From contig NW_019775751.1 of NCBI RefSeq assembly GCF_001039355.2, forward strand, positions 128,292 through 192,291: a stretch of 64,000 nt of DNA, given 5' to 3'. A program made the position numbers and the translations under genes. Position 1 is the stretch's first letter. Each line of letters opens with the position of its first letter. Positions 36,901-44,727 of this stretch are shown in pieces. The DNA is from Lingula anatina. Lineage: Eukaryota; Brachiopoda; Lingulata; Lingulida; Lingulidae. Under the pieces are notes generated by a model. The model was not told the DNA's origin. It made no database searches and was given only the letters and a program-made list of their open reading frames with translations.

Positions 36901-38787
36901 TTCCGATGGGAACAGTGGGCAGCTTTCAAAACTTACGGACCATCCTGCAGATATTTGGATTGATCTATTTCCACGGGGAGTCTCACTAAATTGTTATCTG
37001 CTATCGGTGAGGCCCAGTTAATTACCCCCCTACCCCCCAGCAGATTCGGTAGGCATAACAGACATTTAAGCCTCTTAAGCTGATAGCAATTTAGCGTGAA
37101 CCTCCAGGGAGTTAAGTTGATCCAGATGGATCGATCTAGGCATGGGAACCTAGTCTTATAGTGCAGCATTTGTAGATTTGAAACATCTTAGTACAACCCC
37201 ACTTTGTCAACTTCTAAGCAACGCCAGCTGTAGTGCTTTATAATGGTTATTATTATTATTTATTTTTTCTTTGTTTTGTTTTGTTTTGTTTTTACATTCA
37301 TTCATATGAAGAGCAAAACTTACATACATGCAGTAGATGTAATAGAAAAGATACATGCCCTTTCAATGCTTTTTTGGCTGACATAGCAATTTAAAGGCTA
37401 TTCCTTGTCAGCATGTGACCTTGCCTTTGCCATGGATGATACAGCTTTTTTTTTAACTGAATATTTCTCAGACATGATTTTTTGTATTTGATTTTTTTTT
37501 CTTGATAGACCCCAGCCTCCCATTTTTAAGTCCACCAAGTCAGACATGCTGAAAACTATTCGGAATGGTTGGACATTTGGACAGGCAGTAATGAAAAATG
37601 TGTCGGACCGAAAATCAACCTATCCATTTGAGAAAGATACTACCAGTATTATTAGGGTGGTTTATTTTGTTTGTGAATATGATAGATTTGATATGGGAGG
37701 GAAAAACGCTTTGGGTCTTATATAATTTTATTAGTGAGGTATGTTGAATGATGACTGTAAATTCAAAATTGCGGCTCTTAAAACTCTTGTAGGTCCTTTG
37801 GACCGACCAAGTCCAATTTTTTACCGGTCAAGACAAATTTTGCCGGTCATGACCGATCGGACCAACAGTGTCAGCATGTCTGCCAAGTTGTTATTTTTTT
37901 TTTACAACTCAAAATCATGTCTGATTTCGGTGGTCTTTTATTCTTATTATTTTGCTAACTATTTGTATGCAGTCCATGTGGGTGATACCTTCAAGTCTTC
38001 TCCATGACAAATTGTTACATTTGGATGTCTATATTTCATTCAAAATTAAAAATGAAGGAAAACTCTGTCATGTTTTATAAATAGCTCATGAGGTGATGGT
38101 TTTCTTGTGGCTCTGTCACATATAGAGTAAACAGGAATGTACGAGTATCATCTGTGACATAGATTATATGCACAACTTTCAGGGTATAAAATCACCCTGT
38201 TTTCAGGTCATTAAAATGAAGACAGAAGCAGCATATAAAAATTGCTTTTGGACATGCTCAGTATATTATCTCCCTCCTTATGTGCAGACATACACCACTG
38301 TTTCCCCACGTGTGCAAAGTCGCAAGACTGGGTTCCCATGCTTAGATTGATCCATCTGGATCGATCTAACTCACTGGGGAGTCTCACTAAATTGCTATCA
38401 TCTTAATGGCTTAATTGTCTGTCACGCCTACTGAATCAGCTGTGGGGTAAAGATAATTACCCCCTTACAGCTTTACTTGGCGTAACAGATATTTAAACTG
38501 TTTAAGTTGATAGCAATTCAGTGAGACTCTCCAGGGACATGCTGAAACTGATCAAATATCTGTGGGAATGGTCTCTTACACAGCCAGTAGGTTTGTCTGC
38601 ACATAGGTAATTTTTTCTCGTATGTTAATGCTTTAGGCCAGGTGTGACGGTGCCTGTATCAATGTGTGGATTACCTTTGTAATATTTTGGTTTTTTGTTT
38701 CTCTTTGCAGAGGTGAGCATGGCCAGCCATATCGGTGGCAACATTTTTCTGCTAGCCAGTTCGTTGTTGTTGTTGTTTGTGCGATAA
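1521..38787 (+). CDS. GPI-anchored three-Ig-domain cell-surface protein
   Basis: Spliced model: 1521-1575 (or alternative 28396-28501), 28823-29050, 30150-30242, 30552-30690, 30973-31169, 31869-32059, 32541-32682, 36219-36290, 38711-38787. All introns are GT-AG and phases match; one exon set gives 397 aa plus stop. Order: signal peptide; Ig1 (LKCTF...YECAF Cys pair, WLKDG core); Ig2 (VVGCAALGG...IKCTW); Ig3 (YLICTVYAMP...); Ser/Thr-rich stalk; C-terminal hydrophobic run NIFLLASSLLLLLFVR ending in a single Arg, typical of a GPI-attachment signal. N-glycosylation sequons include NMS, NAT and NGS. Exons 3-7 recur at 32808-35397, probably an assembly duplication; if real they would add 254 residues in frame but begin with half an Ig domain. 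The function is likely adhesion or recognition at the cell surface; the exact family is not recognised. Confidence 0.85.
6158..6369. mobile_element. Palindromic MITE family A, copy 1
   Basis: A roughly 210-bp near-palindrome. The left end reads CCCCATTCTCATAGATTAGA and the right end TAGATCGATCTAAAAG through GAGAACAGAGCC. The interior carries CCCTGGGGGTTCACGC, AGCTGTCAGCCGGGCGGAC, and the opposing AATCTAGTGAGACTCCCC. Two further close copies lie at 13297-13509 and 23441-23655 in the same orientation. It is too short to code for a transposase. Confidence 0.75.
9852..9878. repeat. 27-bp direct repeat, copy 1
   Basis: GGGTACTTAAACACTGTTGG plus TTATGCT is repeated exactly at 12984-13010, 3.1 kb away. 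This copy directly follows a poly-G tract. Confidence 0.6.
10941..10988. repeat. (TA)n microsatellite
   Basis: An uninterrupted run of TA dinucleotides of about 24 units directly after an A10 run. Small open frames across it are artefacts of the repeat. Confidence 0.95.
12984..13010. repeat. 27-bp direct repeat, copy 2
   Basis: Exact match to 9852-9878. It lies just upstream of a TAA-rich microsatellite at 13032-13069. Confidence 0.6.
13032..13069. repeat. (AATA/AAT)n microsatellite
   Basis: Irregular alternation of AAT and AAATAAT units over about 38 bp. Confidence 0.85.
13297..13509. mobile_element. Palindromic MITE family A, copy 2
   Basis: Same structure as 6158-6369. The ends CCCCATTTCCATAGATTAGA and the reverse complement GGCTCTATTCCCATAGATTT form the terminal inverted repeat with AGATCGA motifs inside. 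Interior words such as GCTGTCAGCCGGGCGGACAC and GTAGTAGGCGGGACGGACAT are nearly identical between copies. Confidence 0.78.
19387..19587. mobile_element. MITE with poly-G tract, CAGGCCCGTAGCC ends, 5-bp TSD
   Basis: CAGGCCCGTAGCC at the left end and GGCTACGGGCCTG at the right end are perfect inverted repeats. The element is flanked on both sides by CTGTC (19382-19386 and 19588-19592), a plausible 5-bp target-site duplication. The interior has about 40 near-contiguous G and words such as AAAGGTCCACTCTGGGTAAA. The element at 24451-25395 carries the same words in reverse orientation. Confidence 0.8.
19794..19826. repeat. (GA)n microsatellite
   Basis: About 16 GA units, followed by a degenerate GT/GA-rich stretch to about 19866. 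Confidence 0.9.
21987..22022 (+). other. Candidate 36-nt cassette exon (weak)
   Basis: Acceptor TTCTTGCAG ends at 21986 and a GTAAGC donor starts at 22023. The 36 bases between are open in phase 1/phase 1, which matches the phase between exon 1a and exon 2, and encode a Pro/Ala/Ser/Arg-rich insert (ASPRVAASPRPL). The surrounding 200 bp are CpG-rich. A chance match is quite possible. Confidence 0.15.
23441..23655. mobile_element. Palindromic MITE family A, copy 3
   Basis: Third close copy of the 6158-6369 element, with the same CCCCATTT start and TATGGGAATAGAGCC end and the same internal GC-rich words. All three family A copies lie in intron 1 in one orientation. Confidence 0.78.
23857..24164. 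repeat. 44-bp minisatellite, seven units
   Basis: Units start at 23857 and every 44 bp to 24121, each beginning CTTTACCTTTGGTGACAATT and ending near CCCCTGTGT. The last three units are more diverged (CTCCACCC in place of CCCCATGC). No spacer/repeat structure of a CRISPR is present; units abut. Confidence 0.93.
24451..25395. mobile_element. Poly-C MITE interrupted by assembly gap
   Basis: The left end CAGGCCCTTAGTCAGCAATT and right end AAGCTACGGGCCT resemble the ends of the 19387-19587 element. Near the left end, GATAAAATTTTATCCAGAGG corresponds to the reverse strand of that element. Both sides of the gap are nearly pure C. The 657 N (24627-25283) sit inside the element, so its true length is unknown. 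Confidence 0.65.
24627..25283. other. Assembly gap (657 N)
   Basis: A run of N entered from a long C-rich tract on the left; a second poly-C tract lies about 80 bp beyond its right edge. Open frames spanning it are artefacts. Confidence 0.99.
26040..26450. promoter_or_regulatory. CpG-rich promoter-like island within intron 1
   Basis: CpG density rises sharply against the AT-rich intron (TTCGCGGTCGAC, TCACGCGGATTCTCACG, GTGCGTCGG). The segment contains AACATGGCGGG, resembling a YY1-type start element, with ATG at 26156 followed by GTAAGT at 26176, so a tiny first exon (MAGNPQ, phase 2) is possible. That phase does not fit Ig exon 2. Transcription is not shown. Confidence 0.3.
26378..26403. 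repeat. 26-bp perfect palindrome
   Basis: GTTAAAATCTCTT at 26378-26390 is followed immediately by its exact reverse complement AAGAGATTTTAAC. Confidence 0.9.
26645..26968. repeat. 33-bp minisatellite, ten units
   Basis: Units begin GAACAGTT at 26645 and every 33 bp to 26942, with consensus body CACATCTACCACAATAGTAG. Units 4 and 7 share an ATGCCACTT variant, suggesting a 99-bp higher-order unit in the centre. Because 33 is divisible by three, frames stay open on both strands; no protein evidence accompanies this. Confidence 0.95.
27682..27721. repeat. (AT)n microsatellite
   Basis: About 20 uninterrupted AT dinucleotides. Confidence 0.95.
28396..28501 (+). CDS. Ig gene exon 1b: alternative signal peptide
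   Basis: ATG at 28396 opens a 35-residue segment beginning MFLNYSVVVVVLGAAILGVV and ending DVNFVK, followed by donor GTGAGG in phase 1, compatible with exon 2 only 321 bases downstream. The hydrophobic core is a good signal peptide. An acceptor-like TCTACAG ends at 28390, so the segment could instead be a cassette exon spliced after exon 1a in frame (phase 1/1). Used as a first exon it gives a 414-aa precursor. Confidence 0.6.
28823..29050 (+). CDS. Ig gene exon 2: first half of Ig domain 1
   Basis: Acceptor TATATTTCAG and donor GTGAGT bound a 228-nt phase 1/1 exon. The product shows the first Ig cysteine in NVQLKCTF, the core Trp in MQWLKDG, and a strand near FSLDL...YTLQIT. The second half of the domain, with D-A-G-N-Y-E-C, is in exon 3. 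An intron inside an Ig domain is normal for animals. The retroelement fragment 29181-29855 lies in that intron. Confidence 0.85.
29181..29855 (-). mobile_element. Truncated non-LTR retrotransposon (RT C-terminal region)
   Basis: On the minus strand 29370-29849 is open for 159 residues with the motifs characteristic of the region after the reverse-transcriptase core in CR1/L2/Jockey-type LINEs: LDYCNSILYG, RLQRIQN.SARLLTR, LHWLP and a terminal KTYLFRKYF. Sequence upstream is missing (5' truncation). Downstream, the element runs into an ATT-rich microsatellite tail (29181-29215), typical for 3' ends in these clades. The uninterrupted frame suggests a fairly recent insertion. The catalytic YADD region is absent, so it cannot be functional. 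Confidence 0.85.
30150..32682 (+). CDS. Ig gene exons 3-7, copy A (Ig1 end, Ig2, Ig3)
   Basis: Exons 30150-30242 (end of Ig1, NYECAF), 30552-30690 and 30973-31169 (Ig2, split by a phase 2 intron), 31869-32059 and 32541-32682 (Ig3, split at phase 0). Ig2 has Cys residues in VVGCAALGG and KIKCTWKT. Ig3 starts YKPIIQCENN, has YLICTVYAMP and NFWWEYPG, but the expected second cysteine is Leu (VEYTLYAMN). Donor after exon 7 reads GTN instead of the GTGAGT in copy B. Confidence 0.85.
31228..31266. repeat. (CT)n microsatellite in intron 5, copy A
   Basis: CT repeat of about 39 bp just after exon 5. The matching position of copy B (33908-33992) has CT, GT and GA tracts and accounts for most of the length difference between copies. 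Confidence 0.9.
32685..32685. other. Single-N join between duplicate copies
   Basis: The base after the exon 7 donor GT of copy A is N, then sequence homologous to the middle of intron 2 begins within about 10 bases. This is what an end-to-end join of two allelic contigs would look like. Confidence 0.85.
32808..35397 (+). CDS. Ig gene exons 3-7, copy B
   Basis: Exons 32808-32900, 33210-33348, 33633-33829, 34589-34779 and 35256-35397. Relative to copy A the protein changes are Ala to Ser, Pro to Gln and Thr to Ile; the other 11 base changes are silent. Exon 7 here has an intact GTGAGT donor, joining exon 8 at 36219 in phase 1. Probably the alternate allele of copy A rather than extra exons: real tandem exons would place a half Ig domain after Ig3. 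Confidence 0.8.
33908..33992. repeat. CT/GT/GA compound microsatellite, copy B
   Basis: CT, then GT, then a GA run of about 18 units. It corresponds to the shorter CT tract 31228-31266 of copy A. Confidence 0.9.
35839..35874. repeat. (CT)n microsatellite
   Basis: CT repeats of about 36 bp in intron 7, interrupted once by CACT. Confidence 0.9.
36219..36290 (+). CDS. Ig gene exon 8: Ser/Thr-rich stalk, with internal donor
   Basis: Acceptor TTTTCTTTAG ends at 36218; donor GTTAGT starts at 36291. The 24-residue segment (VTSISPSDTISDFVSPLSMT...) is a likely glycosylated stalk. A perfect GTAAGT lies inside at 36257: use of that donor would join exon 9 in a different frame, giving Arg then TGA, hence a protein without the hydrophobic tail. 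Confidence 0.75.
36937..37157. mobile_element. Palindromic MITE family B, copy 1
   Basis: Related to family A but with a different interior. Motifs: GGGGAGTCTCACTAAATTG on the left, GATAGCAATTTAGCGTGAAC on the right, and ends near GATATTTGGATTGATCTA and GATCGATCTAGGCATGGGAA. Other copies are at 38324-38577 and 57478-57730. Confidence 0.7.
37539..37884. repeat. Short inverted-repeat element
   Basis: GTCAGACATGCTGA at 37539 is inverted as TCAGCATGTCTG near 37871-37882. The right part contains the palindrome CGGTCATGACCG (37844-37855) and several GACCG words. Possibly a degraded MITE. Confidence 0.4.
38324..38577. mobile_element. Palindromic MITE family B, copy 2
   Basis: Starts AAGACTGGGTTCCCATGCTT and ends TGTGGGAATGGTCTCTT, the reverse complement of a related end (AAGAGACCATTCCCACA). 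Inner arms carry GGGGAGTCTCACTAAATTGC and GATAGCAATTCAGTGAGACT. It lies in intron 8, shortly before the last coding exon. Confidence 0.75.
38711..38787 (+). CDS. Ig gene exon 9: GPI-attachment signal and stop
   Basis: Acceptor TCTTTGCAG ends at 38710. The exon encodes EVSMASHIGGNIFLLASSLL and a further run of Leu/Phe/Val, then Arg and TAA at 38785-38787. Small residues (SMAS) upstream of a spacer and a terminal hydrophobic stretch with only one residue after it match GPI signals; the hydrophobic run is short for a transmembrane helix with a cytosolic tail. Confidence 0.8.
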
Positions 38788-41700
38788 TCCAGAGCGAGAC
38801 ACCTTAGAAAAATATGATTCAACTTCAAGAACACTACATCAGAAAAGAAGAGGCGAAAGACTTTGGTGACCTTGAAGTGAATAATTTGGAGTTTCTCCTT
38901 GCAGCAGTGAATGGAAAGATATATTAATACAAATAGTTCCTCCTCTTTTTACCAGATTAAACCAGGTCACACATAGAGATAGTTTAGTTTATTTGTTACA
39001 TCAAAGAGATGTATTTAATTTTTGTACTCTTCCAGAAGTGTCAAAGCTTATTCATGTATTTGTATCTTTTCATGAAAGAAAACGTGTTCATATTTTTTCC
39101 TGATCACTTCATTCACTGCTGCTGGAAATACTGTCATTTTATTAGAATCTGGGGGCAGTGGTAAGATAATGGCTGCTGTCTGAAAAAAAAATGGGGTGTC
39201 AGGCCATGGTGCCTGCACTTAGACCGACAACTTACTGCTTAGCAGCAAGAGAGAGAATTTCCAAACCTGATGATAAGCCAAGTAATTTAAGTGCCAGATG
39301 TAATAAAAGGCCCTAGTTTGGTGGCTGTTTTTATGGCTTTTTTACTGAGGTGTAGTTTTAGAATTTCTGAAACTTCAATGAAGAGTTGTTTCAAAGATAA
39401 AATGGCTTGTTATGGTATTTTTTATTTGGTTTCCCTGACAGCCTAGATAATAACTAAATAAAAAATATTTTAACCAAGTTGTTGGGTGGAGTTGATGATT
39501 TTGATTTAAAAACCAGCAAGTTCATCACACCTTCTCCCAGTATCCCCTGTAAAAATGGCCACCAAGTTAAATGTAGAAGTAGTTCTATTTCTCTGTAATG
39601 GAAATTAAATCAGTGTGCACATTACTACTGTGAGTATGTATAGAATAATGTCTTAGCAGAAATTTGATCTGGACCCCCATTTTTGTAATTATTTTAAATG
39701 GTGACTCTAAAATGTTTAATAATACTGATTATACATTATGATATGACATTTTTTAAGTTGACCCCCAATCCAGGGAACAAAGAGAGGACGCTTACTATAT
39801 TTTTATGCTCACAATAATTATCTTTTAGCATCTATCAATGCATCTATGGTGTATTTTAGAATAGTTACTTCTATACTGAATGATTTATTATTTTCCTTCG
39901 TGTTGTGATGATTCAGCTGCTATCAGAGCAGGTATATTTTAGACCAGAAAGGGTCACAGAATGCATCAATAGTCAATTAAACCAGATAAGGCACATTCCA
40001 TAGTTTTCACCCAAGTGTTTTTTTTAATCTGCTGCAACACAGCTAAGCCGTTCCTTGAGTTGTAGATGATCTTCCTAACATTATTACATTTTCGTAAACT
40101 AAGGCCAATACAGCCTGAGACAGGTTCAATTCAACCTGGACCTTTTTTATCAGGACCTTTTTCATGTTACTGCAGCATTAATGAGTCATGAGCACTTGTG
40201 GGAAAATTAAAAACATTTTTAAAAAAATACTTTATTTTGTTGATATTATGTTTTGAAGACAACAAGGGGTGTTGGTTGGTGATCTGATGATGCATTCTGA
40301 ACACCTCCTGAGGCTAATTTAAAACCAGTCTGATTTCAGTTTCATGTATTCATTAATTTAGACAGTGACTATATGAAATTATGACAATATTTATACACAA
40401 ACAATTATATTCATATATACTCAGGTAAATAGAGGTTTTTCGCGATCATGTGTACAGCTTTTTCAGTAGAACTCGATACACATATGTAGCTAACGCCACA
40501 GAAATTGTAAAGTGTGATTATAATAATAAATGGGCTGATGGTTAAGCGTAACTTGTACACTGCACAGTTTGCTGCCTGACGACAAGATATTTAAACTTTG
40601 GCTGGCAAACTGTTAATGACAGCAAGCAACTTGTAAACAGGGTCTTCACTTAAGATATATTTATATATGGAAATACGTATCATCTCTGTGAAGTGATTAA
40701 GGAGTCCTTTCTTCGGAAATGGTGATATTTTTCACTTGAAATTGTGGTGTTTTAGATAGACCATTGCTTGCTCATGTCTAGGTTGCTTTATACCTACTTT
40801 GACTGAGACTGTTACTTGTTGTTTAGACGCAAATTGTATATGCTTGTGACACGTAGCTTGCATGAACTGCTTTTAATATAATTATTGAAAGGTTTATATT
40901 TTTAATTTTTGGTTGTGGAAGAGCTGTGAGCTGTGGCAGTTGCAAATCACTTTACAAAACTAAAATGCTATATACAGTGGTATTTTTAAAAGGTGTCATG
41001 AAGCATTCTGATGACATTTTTTTTTTTTTTTTTTTTTTTTGAGAAGAATGTTATACAGGTTGTTCACAGGAATAGTTTTTCATGGGAAATGTGTTGTTCA
41101 GCAAGGAGCTGGAGTATTCAGCTGTTTAGAATCCATTGCATATGTTGATAGTATGATGATAGAATAATTACAACAGATAAGATTTTATCAGCTACTTTTA
41201 CACCATTCATTATCTGAACTTTTAAATTTGGAGATGGTTTTGTGAAGTGGAAACAACTGCACAGTGGATAAAGCTGAGAAATTTGGTTTGTCTGCTTAAA
41301 TGGTTGTGAGCCTCGTTGCATACCGAGGTTTTTATATACATATATGTTTCTTGGTGGGTTGTTTGGGTGTATAATTGTACAAATGGCGGCATGGTTTTGT
41401 CAGTTTTTTTTTATTACTATACATATGCAGCATCTTGTTGTTTTTAATGATTACCTTTTAGGTCTGTATTACCAGTGTGTCATAGGGTCATTCAGAATAG
41501 ATGATCCGAGTACTTACTGATCTGCTGATCTAAATATGGCCGACCACACTTCATAAGTGATACTGCTGATTCCTGATGGTCACACCCGCCATTAAACGAA
41601 TTAAATCTCGGCTCCAAGGTTTAATTGCTAGTCCCCTGCAGGGACAGCGTGTGGAGGCGGGGAGACCATCATGGATTTAGTGGCATCACTTTTGAATTGG

Positions 41701-43020
41701 GGTCTGCCATATTTAGTCAGCGGATCAGTAAGTACTCGGATCAGCTATTCTGAATGGCCTTAAGTGTTTTGATACACTCTCAAACAATTGTATACTGTCA
41801 CTGTTGTGATTGTAATATCTTTCCACGGATTTATACACATAAAAAAAATGAATAATAATGGTGGGTTATTGATTGAAGTATGTAATACTGAAGTCAAAGA
41901 GTTGTGCCGAGCACTTTTCAGCTCTTTATGGAAAATGGAAGCGGGATTTTAGAATGCCTGCATGTCGTCTGCTCCAAGCACTTTTCACCACAGATTTTAG
42001 CACTTTGTACACCTTGATTATTAACCAATTAGTTGGATTTACCAGATCATATGCATTTAATTGTAAAATGAGTGTGAAATTATGGATTTTAGAATGGTCA
42101 GATTTGTAAGTAAACGTAGGCAAGGTATTTTAACTGTGAATTGACGATGATTCTTTTGATTTCTTGTATACGGATTTACTGTACATTGAAAATATATCAG
42201 TCTCTAGTGCTTGATTGTAGAAATGTGTGATTCTTGAACTTAGTTTATTTTGTAAAATTCTCTATCTCTACAAGTATATTGACAGTAACCAACATTCTCT
42301 TCCATATATCTCTGGCAAAGGGGGCGCATGACCTATTCCATGATTCTGTGTTTATGAATATAGATACACCTATATCAGTGATTACCATAGTTAACCTGTT
42401 AGCTAATTTTCTGTTGTTACCTGTGATTTATTGTCAAGAATGTACTGAGAAATCCCACTAATGTCTTACAGTAAATCCGCAATAGGCACAGTTTGGATAA
42501 AGTTGTAGTAACAAAGCAAATTTAAATTGCAAAAGCTCGACAGATTATGGAAAGGGAATATCCCCGTTTTTTTTCATTGTTATTATTATTTTTTTACAAA
42601 CTATCCCAGTTAACGAATTAGGGGGAGGCACGTGACTGTTAAACGTGACACTGTTGTGATCACGTGGTTCATACCTTGTGTGTGTGGTCCGAGGGGTATC
42701 GAAACGAGAAATGGAGCGAAAAACTTAGTCGAGTTTGAAAAATGTTTCATGGTGTGTACTTTAAAACTAAACTGTGGCGTTTGGATATTAGTTCTTAATT
42801 AGTGGGACTGCCATTTGGGTATCGGTTTTTGGTCAACTTCACAGCCAGGATAGCAATGTCTTCTCTGTTTGTATTAATGTATTGCTGTGCGTTTCTTTTT
42901 AATCTTTCTACCCTCCTACGTCCGACTCTGGGTGTTTATAAGATTAATAGATGAAAAGATTTTACGTGAAAGACTTTTTGGGATGTAATAAATTGTTGGA
43001 AAATGTATTTGTTGGGTTTT
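38788..43020 (+). other. 3' UTR and downstream region of Ig gene
   Basis: No coding exon is visible. AATAAA hexamers occur at 39457-39462 and 42987-42992; the latter is followed by a GT-rich stretch (TGTATTTGTTGGGTTTTG), a good distal polyadenylation candidate. If used, the 3' UTR would be about 4.2 kb and include the MITE at 41486-41759. Confidence 0.35.
41486..41759. mobile_element. MITE with about 57-bp terminal inverted repeats
   Basis: The left end GGTCATTCAGAATAGATGAT and reverse complement of the right end GGCCATTCAGAATAGCTGAT agree, and the match continues through GATCCGAGTACTTACTGATC to AAATATGGC. Ends resemble the element at 54406-54562, so they belong to one wider family. Non-coding. 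Confidence 0.8.
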
Positions 43021-43532
43021 GTTTTTCTTTGAAAAAGGGTAATTTTGAAAGCACGAATACAAATCATTTTGGCAAATTATATCTTGAAAGGTATTTAGTT
43101 TGAAATTTCCTCGCCGAGTCTATTTTTTCTCCCACGCCCAAATGATTGCTTGACCAGGCCCTGCACTTAAACAATTTTGCTACATTCCCTTTCAGATAAT
43201 TTGGTTCTAAACCAAATACGATCCATTCAGACGCTCATGTCTTTCTGACATTTAAGAAAGAAATATCGACTTCGTTTGTAAACAGTGATTGGGAAAGATC
43301 AGTAGCTTTTAATGATATTTAGACTAAAAATATGACTGGACAATTTCAAACGCGTCGAGTAAACCTTTAAATTTTTACTCTGTTATGTCGTCAATATCTG
43401 TATATTACCAACTGCAATACACTGCAACTGAATAATGTATAAAGCCATCGCTTTCAGTGAAGAATAGCCATTCAAAGTTGCGTCATTAATAGACGTGTGA
43501 AGATTCTTTTGTCTATATAGCTACTTACGTTT

Positions 43533-44245
43533 GTCTATAGCTACTTATATTTGTCTGGTCTTACCTGCCAATATTTCGTCTGCTTGCAGTCAGACTTGAT
43601 CAGGGAATGAGGTTTTGATAGGTGTGACAATATATCACCCCCTCTGGTGTGTTATTTGATCAGACCCCCCCCCCTTGCCTGCCCCTCTCTTAGGAGTGGT
43701 AGGTACAGGTTGGGTAGCTCAGTCCCATCATTCCGATTCAACTTGGCCCCATGTAATATCCCTTTAACACTGGACGGCGTCCTTTCTGCGTCCTTTCTGC
43801 GACCATGAAATTTGACATCGCTGTGGTCTTAATAAGGAGGCACGTGCATTGATTTTGTATCAGAATGAATGCTCAATGATCGGCCAGTTGTCGGCACGTA
43901 AAATATTATAATTTTTAAACTCTCAAATGGGGCCGTACTGCTGGACGCAGAAAAGACGCCGTCCAGTGTAAAGGGGGCTTAAGCAGATGCTGATCGCTTC
44001 AAGAACTTTATGTCGTATAGGTCCCGTGGCTCTCCTTCCAAGATTTTTGTCTTCTAGGGTTGTTGATGTTATACAATACCCTGAACTGTCTGTTCCTGGT
44101 GTTGGCTGAAGGCAGATTTTTTTATCACGTTTTTTAATAGATGTTTGATGTTCCGTGATTCTTTCTGTTATGGAACGTCCTGTCCTGACTGAAAGCAGAC
44201 GATATATTGGCTAGTAAGACCAGACAAATATAAGTAGCTATAGAC
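43533..44245. mobile_element. Foldback element (outer), about 0.7 kb
   Basis: TCTATAGCTACTTATATTTG begins the left arm (about 43533-43595); the right arm (about 44184-44245) is its inverted copy, sharing GTCTGGTCTTAC, GCCAATAT and CGTCTGCTT with few mismatches. A second smaller inverted-repeat element (43760-43978) lies inside it. Confidence 0.8.
43760..43978. mobile_element. Nested MITE inside foldback element
   Basis: CCCTTTAACACTGGACGGCG on the left is matched by the reverse complement of the right end, CCCTTTACACTGGACGGCGT, continuing with CTTTTCTGCGTCC. About 219 bp long and non-coding. Confidence 0.8.
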
Positions 44246-44269
44246 TTGTAAAGAATCTTTACAAGTCTA
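44241..44269. repeat. 29-bp perfect hairpin
   Basis: TAGACTTGTAAAGA, one central A, then the exact reverse complement TCTTTACAAGTCTA. It abuts the right arm of the foldback element and may be part of its end. Confidence 0.9.
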
Positions 44270-44727
44270 TTACAATAACATAGATAATGAACTGTTCTAC
44301 GCGTGACATTAGGTTTATCAAACTAGACGACGTTCCATTTCGTTATTAAAAGATTTTGATTTAGTCCAAATGCATTGCTATCTCCCCTCTCAGCTTCAGA
44401 CGAGCACATGCGCTATCTAACTGGATGAGATAGGATAAGATAGCCATGGTTGAAGTTAGTCGAAATACCGTCAATAAACCCCGCTTAATGATCGTAGCCC
44501 AGCTTCAACATTTATTATCTTTTGACAATGACAGGGATGTCCATATTAACAGTATTGTACGTCTGTAAACTTACTGACTAATAAATAACTGAAAAAGGAC
44601 ACTCCAGTTGAAGTAATGCGTCCATATCATTTAATCAAAATAAGATAGTCGCGACTCTCGCCCTATCTTGAAAATAATCAGCGAAGTCCGCGTGACACTG
44701 ACTTTAAATCTCTCCTTTACAGCAACC

